IMG/VR virus record: IMGVR_UViG_3300026519_000032
Coordinates: 1 to 37,129 of that record
From: a virus
DNA: 37,129 nucleotides
Reading direction: 5' to 3' (one strand)
Positions 1-6,003 of the stretch are shown piece by piece (position 1 is the first letter of the stretch; every line of letters begins with the position of its first letter). Both the position numbers and the translations under genes were made by a program. The notes beneath the pieces are model-generated. The model made no database searches and was not told the DNA's origin. It was given only the letters and a program-made list of their open reading frames with translations.

Positions 1-195
1 CGCAAGCGCACCCCATAACTGGCATGGTGGGTGAGCGATTACTGGGTATGGCCCAGCGTATAGCCTCGCATCTCTGTCTTCAGGCCATAAATCGATCATA
101 CCCAATCCAGAGTAGCACCCGTCTGGCTGAACGAATAAAGCAGCCACACAGCAAGGCGTCAAACCCTGACACTCATCACGCTGTGCGTCATTCAT
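1..195 (-). CDS. Conserved phage protein with a HPPCQ motif, 3' end cut by window edge
   Basis: The reading frame runs from an ATG at 195 off the left edge for 65 codons without a stop. Its sequence looks like a real protein: a segment FVQPDGCYSGLG, then DLWPEDRDARLYAG, then PVIAHPPCQLWG. I recognise the pattern 'F-V-x-P-D-x-x-Y ... D-A-R-x-Y-x-G-P-x-P-V-I-A-H-P-P-C' from conserved phage proteins of unknown function. The PPCQ core resembles the catalytic motif IV of cytosine-C5 DNA methyltransferases, but no SAM-binding motif is visible in the part present, so a methylase role is only a possibility. It starts 5 bases after the stop of the upstream minus-strand gene and is last in a four-gene leftward set. 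Confidence 0.75.
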   Translation of the reverse strand, partial: MNDAQRDECQGLTPCCVAALFVQPDGCYSGLGMIDLWPEDRDARLYAGPYPVIAHPPCQLWGALA

Positions 196-200
196 TCCGG

Positions 201-518
201 TTAGTCATCCATAAGACGAAACATTTCGTAATCACACATGCGCTCTTGGTCTCCCCAGTAGACGCCATCCTCATCGTCGCCGTTCTCGTCTATCATTGCG
301 CCCGCCGGCTTGTGGCGGACATTTACGGGTTTGGCCGATGCTGTAACGACACCGACCACAATCTGGTCGGTGAATTCGCTCCACATGTCATCCTCCAGGC
401 AGTCATTGATGGCTGCACGGGCAGCCTGGTCGCGGTCGTATTCTGTGCTGAAGTACTGCATCCCATCGCCTTCTGGGTTGAAAAGAAAAAACCGCTCGCC
501 TTTGTAGTTAAAGCTCAT
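201..518 (-). CDS. Hypothetical acidic phage protein
   Basis: This encodes 105 residues of unknown function, acidic and rich in Asp and Glu (for example DENGDDEDGVYWGD). An N-terminal part FNYKGERFFLFNPEGDG suggests a small beta-containing fold. The ATG at 518 is preceded by AGGATGA five bases away, a good ribosome-binding site. It lies between the zinc-ribbon-like gene upstream and the partial HPPCQ gene downstream, in a leftward cluster. No domain is recognised. The long plus-strand frame over the same bases is judged a shadow, because the minus frame has the ribosome site and continues the operon spacing. Confidence 0.65.
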   Translation of the reverse strand: MSFNYKGERFFLFNPEGDGMQYFSTEYDRDQAARAAINDCLEDDMWSEFTDQIVVGVVTASAKPVNVRHKPAGAMIDENGDDEDGVYWGDQERMCDYEMFRLMDD

Positions 519-531
519 TATGTCATCCTGT

Positions 532-810
532 TCATAGCAATAATTTTAGCGACGACACATAACAACCCGGGCATTCTCTACTCCGCAGAATCCTCGGCAT
601 CATATGCCCACAGCATGCACATCGTCTGAGGCGGGTCAGATCGACATAGTCTACCCCGCGTCCGTCGCGCGTCAGCACCGCAGCTATTGGCTCTCCAGCG
701 TGCACAACACATAGCCGCGCAAAAGCGACCGCAGCTGTCATATGGTCGTCTGTGGTGGTCTTGTCCGTCACCCGCTGACCTGGGTAGCGGAGGTAGATGC
801 GCCAGGTCAT
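532..810 (-). CDS. Hypothetical protein with a C-terminal four-cysteine knuckle
   Basis: This encodes 92 residues of unknown function. The C-terminal third carries the pattern C-A-C-C-G-H then R-E-C-P-G-C, two CxxC-type knuckles about 14 residues apart that could bind one zinc ion (seen in sequence; metal binding is inferred). The N-terminal part (TWRIYLRYPGQRV) looks like a beta-strand opening common in small phage accessory proteins. Its ATG shares bases with the stop of the preceding gene (ATGA), so it is probably translationally coupled to it. Confidence 0.6.
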   Translation of the reverse strand: MTWRIYLRYPGQRVTDKTTTDDHMTAAVAFARLCVVHAGEPIAAVLTRDGRGVDYVDLTRLRRCACCGHMMPRILRSRECPGCYVSSLKLLL

Positions 811-1019
811 GACCCGCAGTGGACCGTGATCTGCCTGCGCTCGTCCAAGATATAGTCCTGACTGTAGCCGCCCTGTGCGCGTGCTCCGCGCCGCTGGAGC
901 TGGATCGACTTCCGTGCACCGCTGAGGGTGCGGTGTGAAGATACTACGGTTCCCTCGCTGATCAGATGCGGATCATTGGAGATCGGTCGGCGGACGGTAT
1001 AGAGAATGGATGCGTTCAT
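807..1019 (-). CDS. Hypothetical protein, first gene of the leftward cluster
   Basis: This encodes 70 residues of unknown function, basic (RRPI, RKSIQLQRRGARAQ). The ATG at 1019 is preceded by AATAGGAGGTAAAA, a near-consensus ribosome-binding site, which fixes the start. It is first of the four leftward genes and lies just left of the hairpin-rich untranslated stretch. No domain is recognised. A CATAAT box lies 12 bases upstream, too close to the ribosome site to be this gene's promoter, so transcription should start farther right. Confidence 0.6.
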   Translation of the reverse strand: MNASILYTVRRPISNDPHLISEGTVVSSHRTLSGARKSIQLQRRGARAQGGYSQDYILDERRQITVHCGS

Positions 1020-1142
1020 TTTTACCTCCTATTATGAGCCAGGACCCCCGGGAAGGAAGATGTTCTCTCAACCCCTTGAGTCTCATTGTAGGCGGCTTTC
1101 ACCCATAGTCAAGTTGGTAGCGGAATTTTTTGCGGGAACGAA

Positions 1143-1177
1143 AAAACCCCGGACCCATTGTGGGGTGCCGGGGTTTT
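1143..1177. terminator. Strong GC hairpin with T-tracts on both sides
   Basis: AAAACCCCGG (1143-1152) pairs perfectly with CCGGGGTTTT (1168-1177), and an inner CCC/GGG pair shortens the loop. Read leftward the stem is followed by six T in a row; read rightward by four. It therefore looks like an intrinsic terminator that is better in the leftward sense. It stands 124 bases upstream of the first leftward gene, so it could end a transcript coming from the right or act as an attenuator before that operon. Confidence 0.65.
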
Positions 1178-1180
1178 CTC

Positions 1181-1463
1181 CAGGGTTCAGGTTGTGGTAC
1201 CCTCTGCCCTGCTCGGATCAATGGTTGAAAGGCCAATCCGATGTGGAGATTCTACCACCTAGCCACATCAGATCAAGCCCAAACCAAAAAATCCGTGCCG
1301 CTGTCGGGAAAGCCAACGGCTGAGCGTATCAGTGCGGACAATGGCGAGGGTCGCCTGAAATCCCCGAGTTGCCACACAATGGGACGCCCCCTGTCCGGTG
1401 GCCAAGCGAAGTCATCTGCCGCTTGCGGCATGAAGGGTACCGAGTATTCATGGTGGGACCATG
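1181..1463. ncRNA. Candidate structured RNA or untranslated leader, many hairpins
   Basis: The 541 bases from 1020 to 1560 hold no convincing gene. Within them I find a run of perfect or near-perfect helices: 1181-1185/1207-1211, 1213-1218/1236-1241 with inner 1222-1224/1233-1235, GATGTGG 1240-1246 with CCACATC 1263-1269, GGCGA-GGG-TCGCC 1343-1355, a GCCGC/GCGGC helix around 1418-1429, and CATGGT-GGG-ACCATG 1449-1463. The density suggests a folded RNA, but the strand is unknown. A leftward transcript would end at the terminator-like hairpin 1143-1177. The length is in the range of large phage RNAs such as ROOL, but no family motif was recognised. Confidence 0.35.
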
Positions 1464-1531
1464 CCAGCGATCAGAAAGGGTTGCTGGTAGCCATCGTGAA
1501 GAAAGGGGGTAGGTATGCCTCGACTACAGAG

Positions 1532-1551
1532 TTATCCACAGGTTATCCACA
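1532..1551 (+). promoter_or_regulatory. Two tandem perfect DnaA boxes
   Basis: TTATCCACA occurs at 1532-1540 and again at 1543-1551, an 11-base direct spacing, about one helical turn. Both copies match the high-affinity E. coli DnaA box exactly. They sit in the untranslated stretch between the leftward and rightward gene sets, just before the gene at 1561. Since no replication-initiation gene is seen in the window, a host-DnaA-dependent origin is a reasonable inference. Regulation of a promoter by DnaA is the main alternative. Confidence 0.55.
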
Positions 1552-1560
1552 GGCACAGTC

Positions 1561-1806
1561 ATGGCAAGACGCAAGGTGAAAAAGGTGTGTGGGCTTGGCA
1601 AGCGGCCAAGGCAGTATGCGGCCATCGCGGTAAAGCGCTGGGAGAAGTTTGGCAGGGATGCGGCCATCGAGTTTATTCGGTCCATAAGGCCTGCCTCATG
1701 GCGCAGGCTGGTCTATAATCATGCCAAGATAGCGGTCACGAAAAGGCATCCAGAGTGGCAAAATACCGGCGTGCTGCGAGGGTCGACAAAAACCAGCGGG
1801 AGATAG
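1561..1806 (+). CDS. Small basic hypothetical protein
   Basis: This encodes 81 residues, strongly basic (MARRKVKKV, KRPRQY, RPASWRR). No domain is recognised. The middle part, AAIAVKRWEKFGRDAAIEFIRSI, looks like an amphipathic helix. The start is weakly supported: only AGG lies about 7 bases upstream of the ATG, within the second DnaA box. Its 3' end overlaps the next gene by 52 bases. It could bind nucleic acid, judging only from charge and from its nuclease-like neighbour. Confidence 0.5.
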   Translation: MARRKVKKVCGLGKRPRQYAAIAVKRWEKFGRDAAIEFIRSIRPASWRRLVYNHAKIAVTKRHPEWQNTGVLRGSTKTSGR

Positions 1807-2054
1807 TCAAGGCCTTGCGCAGCATCCCTGGCGTGACGGTCGAGACTGGTCACGACGATATTCTTGTCGGGTATCGCGGGAGGACGTACTGGTTTGAGAT
1901 CAAGGCGCCGCGTGCCATCGGTGCGGACGGTAGGGTGAAGCGATCAGAGATGACTGACAGCGAGGTAGCCAGGCTAGAAGGCTGGGCTGGCCACTACTCA
2001 ATCGCGTCATCGATTGATGACATCTTATCAACTATCAAGAGGAGTGATTTATGA
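1755..2054 (+). CDS. VRR-NUC-like small nuclease of the PD-(D/E)XK fold
   Basis: This encodes 99 residues starting at GTG. The pattern is that of small phage nucleases of the VRR-NUC/Holliday-resolvase-like type. A basic N-terminal helix carrying E16 (RVDKNQREIVKALR) is followed by D35 in GHDDILVGYRG and then E48-I-K50 in YWFEIKAP, giving the D-(x12)-E-x-K spacing expected of the active site. The C-terminal part (SEVARLEGW ... SIDDILSTI) matches the helix after the core in these proteins. Role inferred: metal-dependent DNA cleavage, perhaps of branched DNA during recombination or packaging. It overlaps the next gene by four bases (ATGA). Confidence 0.7.
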   Translation: MAKYRRAARVDKNQREIVKALRSIPGVTVETGHDDILVGYRGRTYWFEIKAPRAIGADGRVKRSEMTDSEVARLEGWAGHYSIASSIDDILSTIKRSDL

Positions 2055-2476
2055 TGCGCGTTCTTTTCGTTTTGTTGGTGGCGGCTATGTTGCCACCTGT
2101 TTTCGCCGCTGGCACTACTGGCCTGGAGGTAAGCACGCTGGCCTGGGATTATCCAACGGTAAACGTCAAGGGAGATCCTTTGCCTGACGCGATCCAAGGC
2201 AGCAACGTCTACTGCAACGGCGTAGACGGATCGAATTATAGCACCACAATCAATGTGCCAGCGCCAGTCACCACACTCCCGTTAAGCGTTCTTGCGGTGC
2301 CTGACGGGACGTATGAGTGCACGGTAGATGTGTACGTCATCCTCAAGGACGGAGCGGAGCCGCTGAGAAGCGGCAAGGCGGTTCCAGTAAGTTTTTTCGC
2401 GGCAGCTGGCACGTGGTTTTCCGTCGACCCTGACACGCGCCGGCCATCGCCACCCATGAACATCAGGGTCGAGTGA
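2051..2476 (+). CDS. Exported beta-rich protein with signal peptide
   Basis: This encodes 141 residues. An N-terminal signal peptide is evident: a short basic start (MMR), a hydrophobic core (VLFVLLVAAMLPPVF) and an AxA-type cleavage site at about residue 20 (VFA-AG). The rest is rich in beta-forming residues with a pair of cysteines (NVYCNG and TYECTV), like an Ig/FnIII-type domain, ending in PSPPMNIRVE. A phage-coded exported protein among non-structural small genes could act at the envelope, for instance in superinfection exclusion; this is inference. A strong ribosome site (AGAGGAGTG) precedes it. Confidence 0.65.
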   Translation: MMRVLFVLLVAAMLPPVFAAGTTGLEVSTLAWDYPTVNVKGDPLPDAIQGSNVYCNGVDGSNYSTTINVPAPVTTLPLSVLAVPDGTYECTVDVYVILKDGAEPLRSGKAVPVSFFAAAGTWFSVDPDTRRPSPPMNIRVE

Positions 2477-2685
2477 TGAGATTGTCAGCCCCGGCGCGCG
2501 CTGTCTATAAGGAGTTGAAAAGGCGCGGAGCGCTGTCCGGGTGGGTAAGCGCCCAGCACGATGTTTTGGCTGGGGTTACGTGCATGTCTGTGTCGTCGGC
2601 AAGGGCGGCGATTTATGAATTGCTGGGTGCCGGAGTGATTATTTCAGCAGGCAGATGCAAGGGCAAAAAATACAAGGTGAGGTGA
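2476..2685 (+). CDS. Small winged-helix-like protein
   Basis: This encodes 69 residues from the ATG at 2476, which overlaps the previous stop as TGATG; a GTG three bases earlier is possible. The sequence runs helix (ARAVYKELKRRG), helix (VSAQHDVLAGV), recognition-like helix (SVSSARAAIYELLGAG), then a short hairpin (VIISAGRCKGKKYKV). That order resembles a winged helix-turn-helix with a wing at the C-terminus. Function unknown; DNA binding is inferred from the fold pattern. Confidence 0.6.
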   Translation: MRLSAPARAVYKELKRRGALSGWVSAQHDVLAGVTCMSVSSARAAIYELLGAGVIISAGRCKGKKYKVR

Positions 2686-2689
2686 TGAA

Positions 2690-3142
2690 ATGCGGAACTA
2701 TATTGGGCTAAAGGCAGAAGACGCAAAGCCTAAGTATAACGGCCTTAGTGATCAGGACAGGTGCGATATTATGAACTCCCCAGGCAGCGGCACGCCGATT
2801 GCTGGCGTGACTGATATCGATGACCTGAAGCGGTGGATGCTGAAGCAAACACCCACATCACTAATTACTGTTATGCGCGAGTACGCGGCAGCAGGAGCAG
2901 ATGCCGCAGCCATGGCGGCGGCTGCCGGAATGGTCCAGTTGCTCGATGAGGGTGTCGCACGCGTCAATATGCACAACCAAAAGGCGGTCGCAGGGCTTGA
3001 TGCGCTACTCGCCGCTGGCGTGATAACGCAACAACAGCGGGATGAGGCCGAGGCGCTCGGAGATATCCAGCGCAGTATAGCGCAGGAACTTGGTTTTGAT
3101 GTTATCAGGCCCGGACATCTCAAACACGCGAGGACACTGTAA
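2690..3142 (+). CDS. Hypothetical alanine-rich helical protein
   Basis: This encodes 150 residues of unknown function. The central part (residues 62-120) is almost entirely alanine-rich helix, followed by the helical segment ITQQQRDEAEALGDIQRSIAQELG. The start ATG follows AGGTGATGA. It shares its stop codon base with the next start (TAATG), so it belongs to the same operon as the beta-rich protein and the LamG-like protein downstream. A structural or assembly role is possible from position only. Confidence 0.6.
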   Translation: MRNYIGLKAEDAKPKYNGLSDQDRCDIMNSPGSGTPIAGVTDIDDLKRWMLKQTPTSLITVMREYAAAGADAAAMAAAAGMVQLLDEGVARVNMHNQKAVAGLDALLAAGVITQQQRDEAEALGDIQRSIAQELGFDVIRPGHLKHARTL

Positions 3143-3546
3143 TGGCAAGGGTTGAAACAAAGGTTTTATTCGCCGGCGCCAATACGGTATCGGTTGCAGT
3201 AGCAGGCTCTGCGGTGTCCGATGTAATCACGCTGGATGCAACAGCTGTCGACGCGGCAATAACCATCAAGGCCGACAATGCAGGCATACCGGCTGCTGGC
3301 GATACGGTGGACGTCTATGTCCTCCTGTCTGCCGGCGATCCAGACGGCGCCGCAGTGGCTGATGAATATGCAAGCCAGGACTCTACGCACGCCATGTGGC
3401 TATGCAGGCTTGACACCAACGTAACAGACCCGGCAATCATTACTGTGAGGTATCCACCTGTCCCGCAGGCGGGGAAGATTTACGTCGTCAATAACGGGGC
3501 GTCAAGCGTGACTGTTGGCGCCGTCATTGAGGAGGATCGCAGGTAA
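3142..3546 (+). CDS. Beta-rich putative structural protein
   Basis: This encodes 134 residues, rich in Val, Ala, Thr and Asp with alternating hydrophobic residues (NTVSVAVAGSAVSDVITL, TVDVYVLLSAGD, GKIYVVNNGASSVTVGAV). It is a beta-sandwich type common among phage virion and fibre-associated proteins. It has no signal peptide. Start and stop codons overlap both neighbours (TAATG), so it is probably made together with the LamG-like repeat protein that follows. The specific function is not known. Confidence 0.6.
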   Translation: MARVETKVLFAGANTVSVAVAGSAVSDVITLDATAVDAAITIKADNAGIPAAGDTVDVYVLLSAGDPDGAAVADEYASQDSTHAMWLCRLDTNVTDPAIITVRYPPVPQAGKIYVVNNGASSVTVGAVIEEDRR

Positions 3547-4781
3547 TGATTATCCGCCTGCCGGTCGATACTAAGCCAGACCGATGGGCGTCGATAGACT
3601 GGGCGCACCCGCTCACCAGAGGCTTGCAGGAGTTTTGGCTGGCGCTCGCGCCCGGTGTGGAGGTGGATCTGGTCAGCGGCAGGATCGTCGGCGTTACCGG
3701 CGCCTCTGTGGTCACGACACTGGCAGGCGAGGCGATAAATGAGCCTGGCATAACTACAGATCTATGGCAATCGTCGCGCACGGTCAGCCTGCCGATGACG
3801 TTGGCAGGCCAATACGTTTACCCGTCATATGCCGGCGCAGCAGAGTACGTGCTGCTGCACCGCGTGAGGGTAGGCACCACGAGCAAAGAGTATCACCTGA
3901 GGGCGCGCCTCAACTCCTCGACCTCGCGCCAACATTTTTCAAGCTCGGTGCGCAACGACGGCGCGTCTTCTGTCGGTGTCGACGTGGTTGACTCGGCGGC
4001 ATATATCGCAGACGGCCGCCTCGCCAGTGTCGCGGCGCTATCGCGCTCGCCGACGCAGCACGAGATATGGGTAGACGGTCAGCTGATCAGCAGCGCGACA
4101 GGCGACGCCCTATCGGATACGTGGACGGGCATGGACAGGACAGATTTCGGCTCCGACCGCAACGGCGCCGCACTATGGCGTGGCTGGTGGCTGCGAGATC
4201 TTGATGCCGAAGAAATCGAAAGCCTGCACCGCAACCCGTGGCAAGTCATCGAGCGGCGCAAGATATGGGTACCAGCCACCTCTGTGTCGGGGGTGACGGT
4301 ACAGCCTGCGCAAGGCGTTATCAGATGGCGGGGCGGTCAGCCGTCAGTGAGGACGGTCATCACAGCGCGCCCGGCTTCTGGGTCGGCCCTGTGGCGCGGC
4401 GGCCAACCCACGATCAAGACAGCGATAACGGCCAGGCCGGCAGCCGGATTGATCCTGTGGACCGGTGGTCAGCCGGCCGTGAGCACGGCCCAGCAGGCCG
4501 CCGCACAGCCAATGGCGGGCCGCATAACGTGGGTCGGCGGGCAGCCATCCGTCAAGACACAGATCAGCGTCAGGCCGGCGCAGGGCGCTATATCATGGAC
4601 GGGTGGCCTGCCGTCTGTAGTCATTGAAAAAATAACCGTGTACCCGAAATCAGGGTTGACCGTAATGTCCGGGGGTCAACCCACCATCGTGGCACGTAAT
4701 GCCGGATGGACGAAGTTGGGGGAGGCGTCCACCCCGTGGACTGTAGTCCCCAGCCAATCAACATCCTGGACCAAACAGTGA
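3546..4781 (+). CDS. LamG/concanavalin-like protein with C-terminal GGQP repeats
   Basis: This encodes 411 residues. The N-terminal 230 or so residues look like a concanavalin-A/LamG jelly-roll domain: RPVDTKPDRWASIDWAHPLTRGLQEFW at the start, a typical strand pair around HEIWVDGQLISSATGDAL, and the exit motif LRDLDAEEIESLHRNPWQV seen at the end of such phage domains. From residue 250 come six copies of a 21-24 residue unit centred on W-x-G-G-Q-P. Role inferred: carbohydrate or surface binding, perhaps a head or tail appendage. It sits upstream of the packaging genes, unlike most fibres. Confidence 0.7.
   Translation: MIIRLPVDTKPDRWASIDWAHPLTRGLQEFWLALAPGVEVDLVSGRIVGVTGASVVTTLAGEAINEPGITTDLWQSSRTVSLPMTLAGQYVYPSYAGAAEYVLLHRVRVGTTSKEYHLRARLNSSTSRQHFSSSVRNDGASSVGVDVVDSAAYIADGRLASVAALSRSPTQHEIWVDGQLISSATGDALSDTWTGMDRTDFGSDRNGAALWRGWWLRDLDAEEIESLHRNPWQVIERRKIWVPATSVSGVTVQPAQGVIRWRGGQPSVRTVITARPASGSALWRGGQPTIKTAITARPAAGLILWTGGQPAVSTAQQAAAQPMAGRITWVGGQPSVKTQISVRPAQGAISWTGGLPSVVIEKITVYPKSGLTVMSGGQPTIVARNAGWTKLGEASTPWTVVPSQSTSWTKQ
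4293..4700 (+). repeat. Six protein-level repeats of about 22 residues (WxGGQP)
   Basis: The units begin at residue 250 of the LamG-like protein and read roughly ITxRPAxGxIxWxGGQPSVxT. Six are present, with lengths 21, 22, 22, 24, 24 and 22. The W-x-G-G-Q-P core is kept in units 1 to 4, altered to GGLP in unit 5, and lacks the Trp in unit 6. The DNA has diverged more than the protein, so the array is old and under selection for the amino-acid pattern, which probably forms an extended beta structure. Confidence 0.7.
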
Positions 4782-4791
4782 GGACCATACC

Positions 4792-4998
4792 ATGAAGATC
4801 ATGACCATTGCCCTCGCCGCGCTGGCGCTTATCGTGCTGGCCGGCTGTTCCACCATCGCCGAGCGGGCTGCCGACATCACAAACAAGGCATGTAAAGACA
4901 TGTCCCAGGTCGAGCGGGCCGCATTCGAGTCCCGCGTCAATGATGCCCTTGCCGATACTGGCAACACATTCAACGGCATCACGTGTGCGGGCGATTAA
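4792..4998 (+). CDS. Small phage lipoprotein
   Basis: This encodes 68 residues. A hydrophobic signal (MTIALAALALIVLAGC) ends in the lipobox LAGC, so Cys19 should be lipidated after signal peptidase II cleavage. The mature part is a short helical region with two more cysteines. GAGGA lies upstream of the ATG. Phage lipoproteins of this size act as o-spanins (Rz1) or as superinfection-exclusion proteins. No partner i-spanin is next to it and it is far from the endolysin, so exclusion or an envelope role seems as likely. Function not settled. Confidence 0.65.
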   Translation: MKIMTIALAALALIVLAGCSTIAERAADITNKACKDMSQVERAAFESRVNDALADTGNTFNGITCAGD

Positions 4999-5020
4999 TG
5001 GGGACTAGCGATAACGGCGA

Positions 5021-5029
5021 TGGTATAAT
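5021..5029 (+). promoter_or_regulatory. Extended -10 promoter before the packaging genes
   Basis: TGGTATAAT at 5021-5029 is a perfect extended -10 box (TG-N-TATAAT) of the sigma-70 type. I see no matching -35, which extended -10 promoters can lack. The start of transcription would fall near 5036, between the lipoprotein gene and the start at 5073. This supports the 5073 start over an upstream ATG at 4998 and suggests a separate promoter for packaging and head genes. Confidence 0.4.
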
Positions 5030-5072
5030 GCTCGGCGACACATGGGCCTGGCGAGGGCCGGGGGGTGAAAGC

Positions 5073-5309
5073 ATGATTACCATCGCCGATATCGTGCAGG
5101 GTATTGAGGCATACAAGGATCAGGTCGGATATAAGCCTGAGCGGATCGCACTGACTCAAGAGCAGATGCGGGCTGTGAGGAGGGACGCACTTGCCAGCAA
5201 GTACCTGGACCATGACAGCACAGGGATGGTCACGATTGCCGGCGTGCGTGTGGATGTGTGGGGGGCGCCTCCATCCAGGCGCGCGTGCGCGCGTATGGGT
5301 GCGACATGA
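5073..5309 (+). CDS. Hypothetical small protein upstream of terminase
   Basis: This encodes 78 residues from an ATG at 5073 preceded by a G-rich ribosome site (GGGGGGTGA). An in-frame ATG at 4998 is possible but has a poorer site and lies across a candidate promoter. The sequence has helical segments ITIADIVQGIEAYK and ALTQEQMRAVRRDAL, followed by GMVTIAGVRVDVWG, a beta hairpin. Phage genes of this shape are common near terminases; no function is known. It overlaps the next gene by ATGA. Confidence 0.5.
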   Translation: MITIADIVQGIEAYKDQVGYKPERIALTQEQMRAVRRDALASKYLDHDSTGMVTIAGVRVDVWGAPPSRRACARMGAT

Positions 5310-5494
5310 AGATGGTGCCATCCCTAAAGCAGGAGGAGGTCGACATGCTTTGCGCGATGGCGGAGCAGTATGAACTGCACGCGGACAGGTGTGACCGCAT
5401 CCACAACCGGATGATGGCGAATAAACAGAAGAGCCGCGACCTGCAACGAGCCGACCTTTTGCGCCGCTTGGCCAATGATCTCAGACCGTTATAA
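5306..5494 (+). CDS. Hypothetical helical protein
   Basis: This encodes 62 residues from the ATG that overlaps the previous stop. The protein is almost entirely helical and charged, for example LKQEEVDMLCAMAEQYELHA then KQKSRDLQRADLLRRLANDL. No domain is recognised. Its place between a small gene and the small terminase suggests a minor early or packaging-linked product. A longer frame exists upstream but would overlap the preceding gene by about 50 bases, so the coupled start is preferred. Confidence 0.5.
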   Translation: MKMVPSLKQEEVDMLCAMAEQYELHADRCDRIHNRMMANKQKSRDLQRADLLRRLANDLRPL

Positions 5495-5550
5495 CAACCA
5501 GTGGTTTCATTGTGAAACAGCCGGTTGGCGCCCAAGTGTAAGGCGTTGAA

Positions 5551-6003
5551 ATGTCTGGCAAAAAAAGGGGTGGAAATAGGCGTGGAAGGCATGATGTCGC
5601 ACCCGTCGTGCGCGGGGCATTCCTGCGCGCCCTTGAGCAGATCAAAGAGGAGGATGGCAAGACATTCTCAGAGATCATTGCGGACTGGTTGCGCGAAGAC
5701 CCTGGGGCGGTGCTGAATGCCGTGTCCAAGTTTACGGTGCGTGAAAAAGAGGTGAGCGGTAATATTCAGCATGACCATGACCACACCCACATCCATTATG
5801 CAGTACAGGAAATTGAGGGATGGATTGCGGGCGCTATCGCCAGAGAAGAAGATAGCGGTTCTGCGCCATCTTTGCCGCACAGACCTGTTTTGGCTGCTGT
5901 GGTTCGGGATGAGGCGACAAGATGTGGCGCACCCGTGGATTCTGGCGAGGTGCAGGGAGGTCCAGGCTTGTCCGAACGGGATGATAGACCTGTGGAGTCG
6001 TGA
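5551..6003 (+). CDS. terS: Probable terminase small subunit
   Basis: This encodes 150 residues. The N-terminal region has the features of a small terminase that binds the packaging site: a basic start (KKRGGNRRGRHD), a helix pair with RGAFLRALEQIKEEDGKTFSEIIADWLREDP, and the LNAVSKFTVREKEV segment typical of this phage family. The C-terminal part, QEIEGWIAGAI then SLPHRPVLAAV, resembles the Pro-rich tails of such proteins. It lies directly before the large terminase and overlaps it by 233 bases in another frame. The assignment rests on position and pattern; no packaging site was located. Confidence 0.6.
   Translation: MSGKKRGGNRRGRHDVAPVVRGAFLRALEQIKEEDGKTFSEIIADWLREDPGAVLNAVSKFTVREKEVSGNIQHDHDHTHIHYAVQEIEGWIAGAIAREEDSGSAPSLPHRPVLAAVVRDEATRCGAPVDSGEVQGGPGLSERDDRPVES

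Noticed and set aside
24-629. Long plus-strand frame of 201 codons at the left edge
   Set aside because: It is antisense to a run of minus-strand genes with good ribosome sites and overlapping starts and stops; its sequence is low in recognisable pattern.
1031-1036. Minus-strand CATAAT box as promoter for the gene at 1019
   Set aside because: Transcription would start within the ribosome-binding site, and no -35 is present.
1186-1270. Possible tRNA in the untranslated stretch
   Set aside because: A GGTGGTAGAAT segment on the minus strand resembles a D-arm, but no anticodon stem or T-arm of right length could be folded.
1241-1579. Plus-strand frame of 112 codons in the untranslated stretch
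   Set aside because: No ribosome site, its composition is not protein-like, it runs through the hairpins and both DnaA boxes and past the next gene start.
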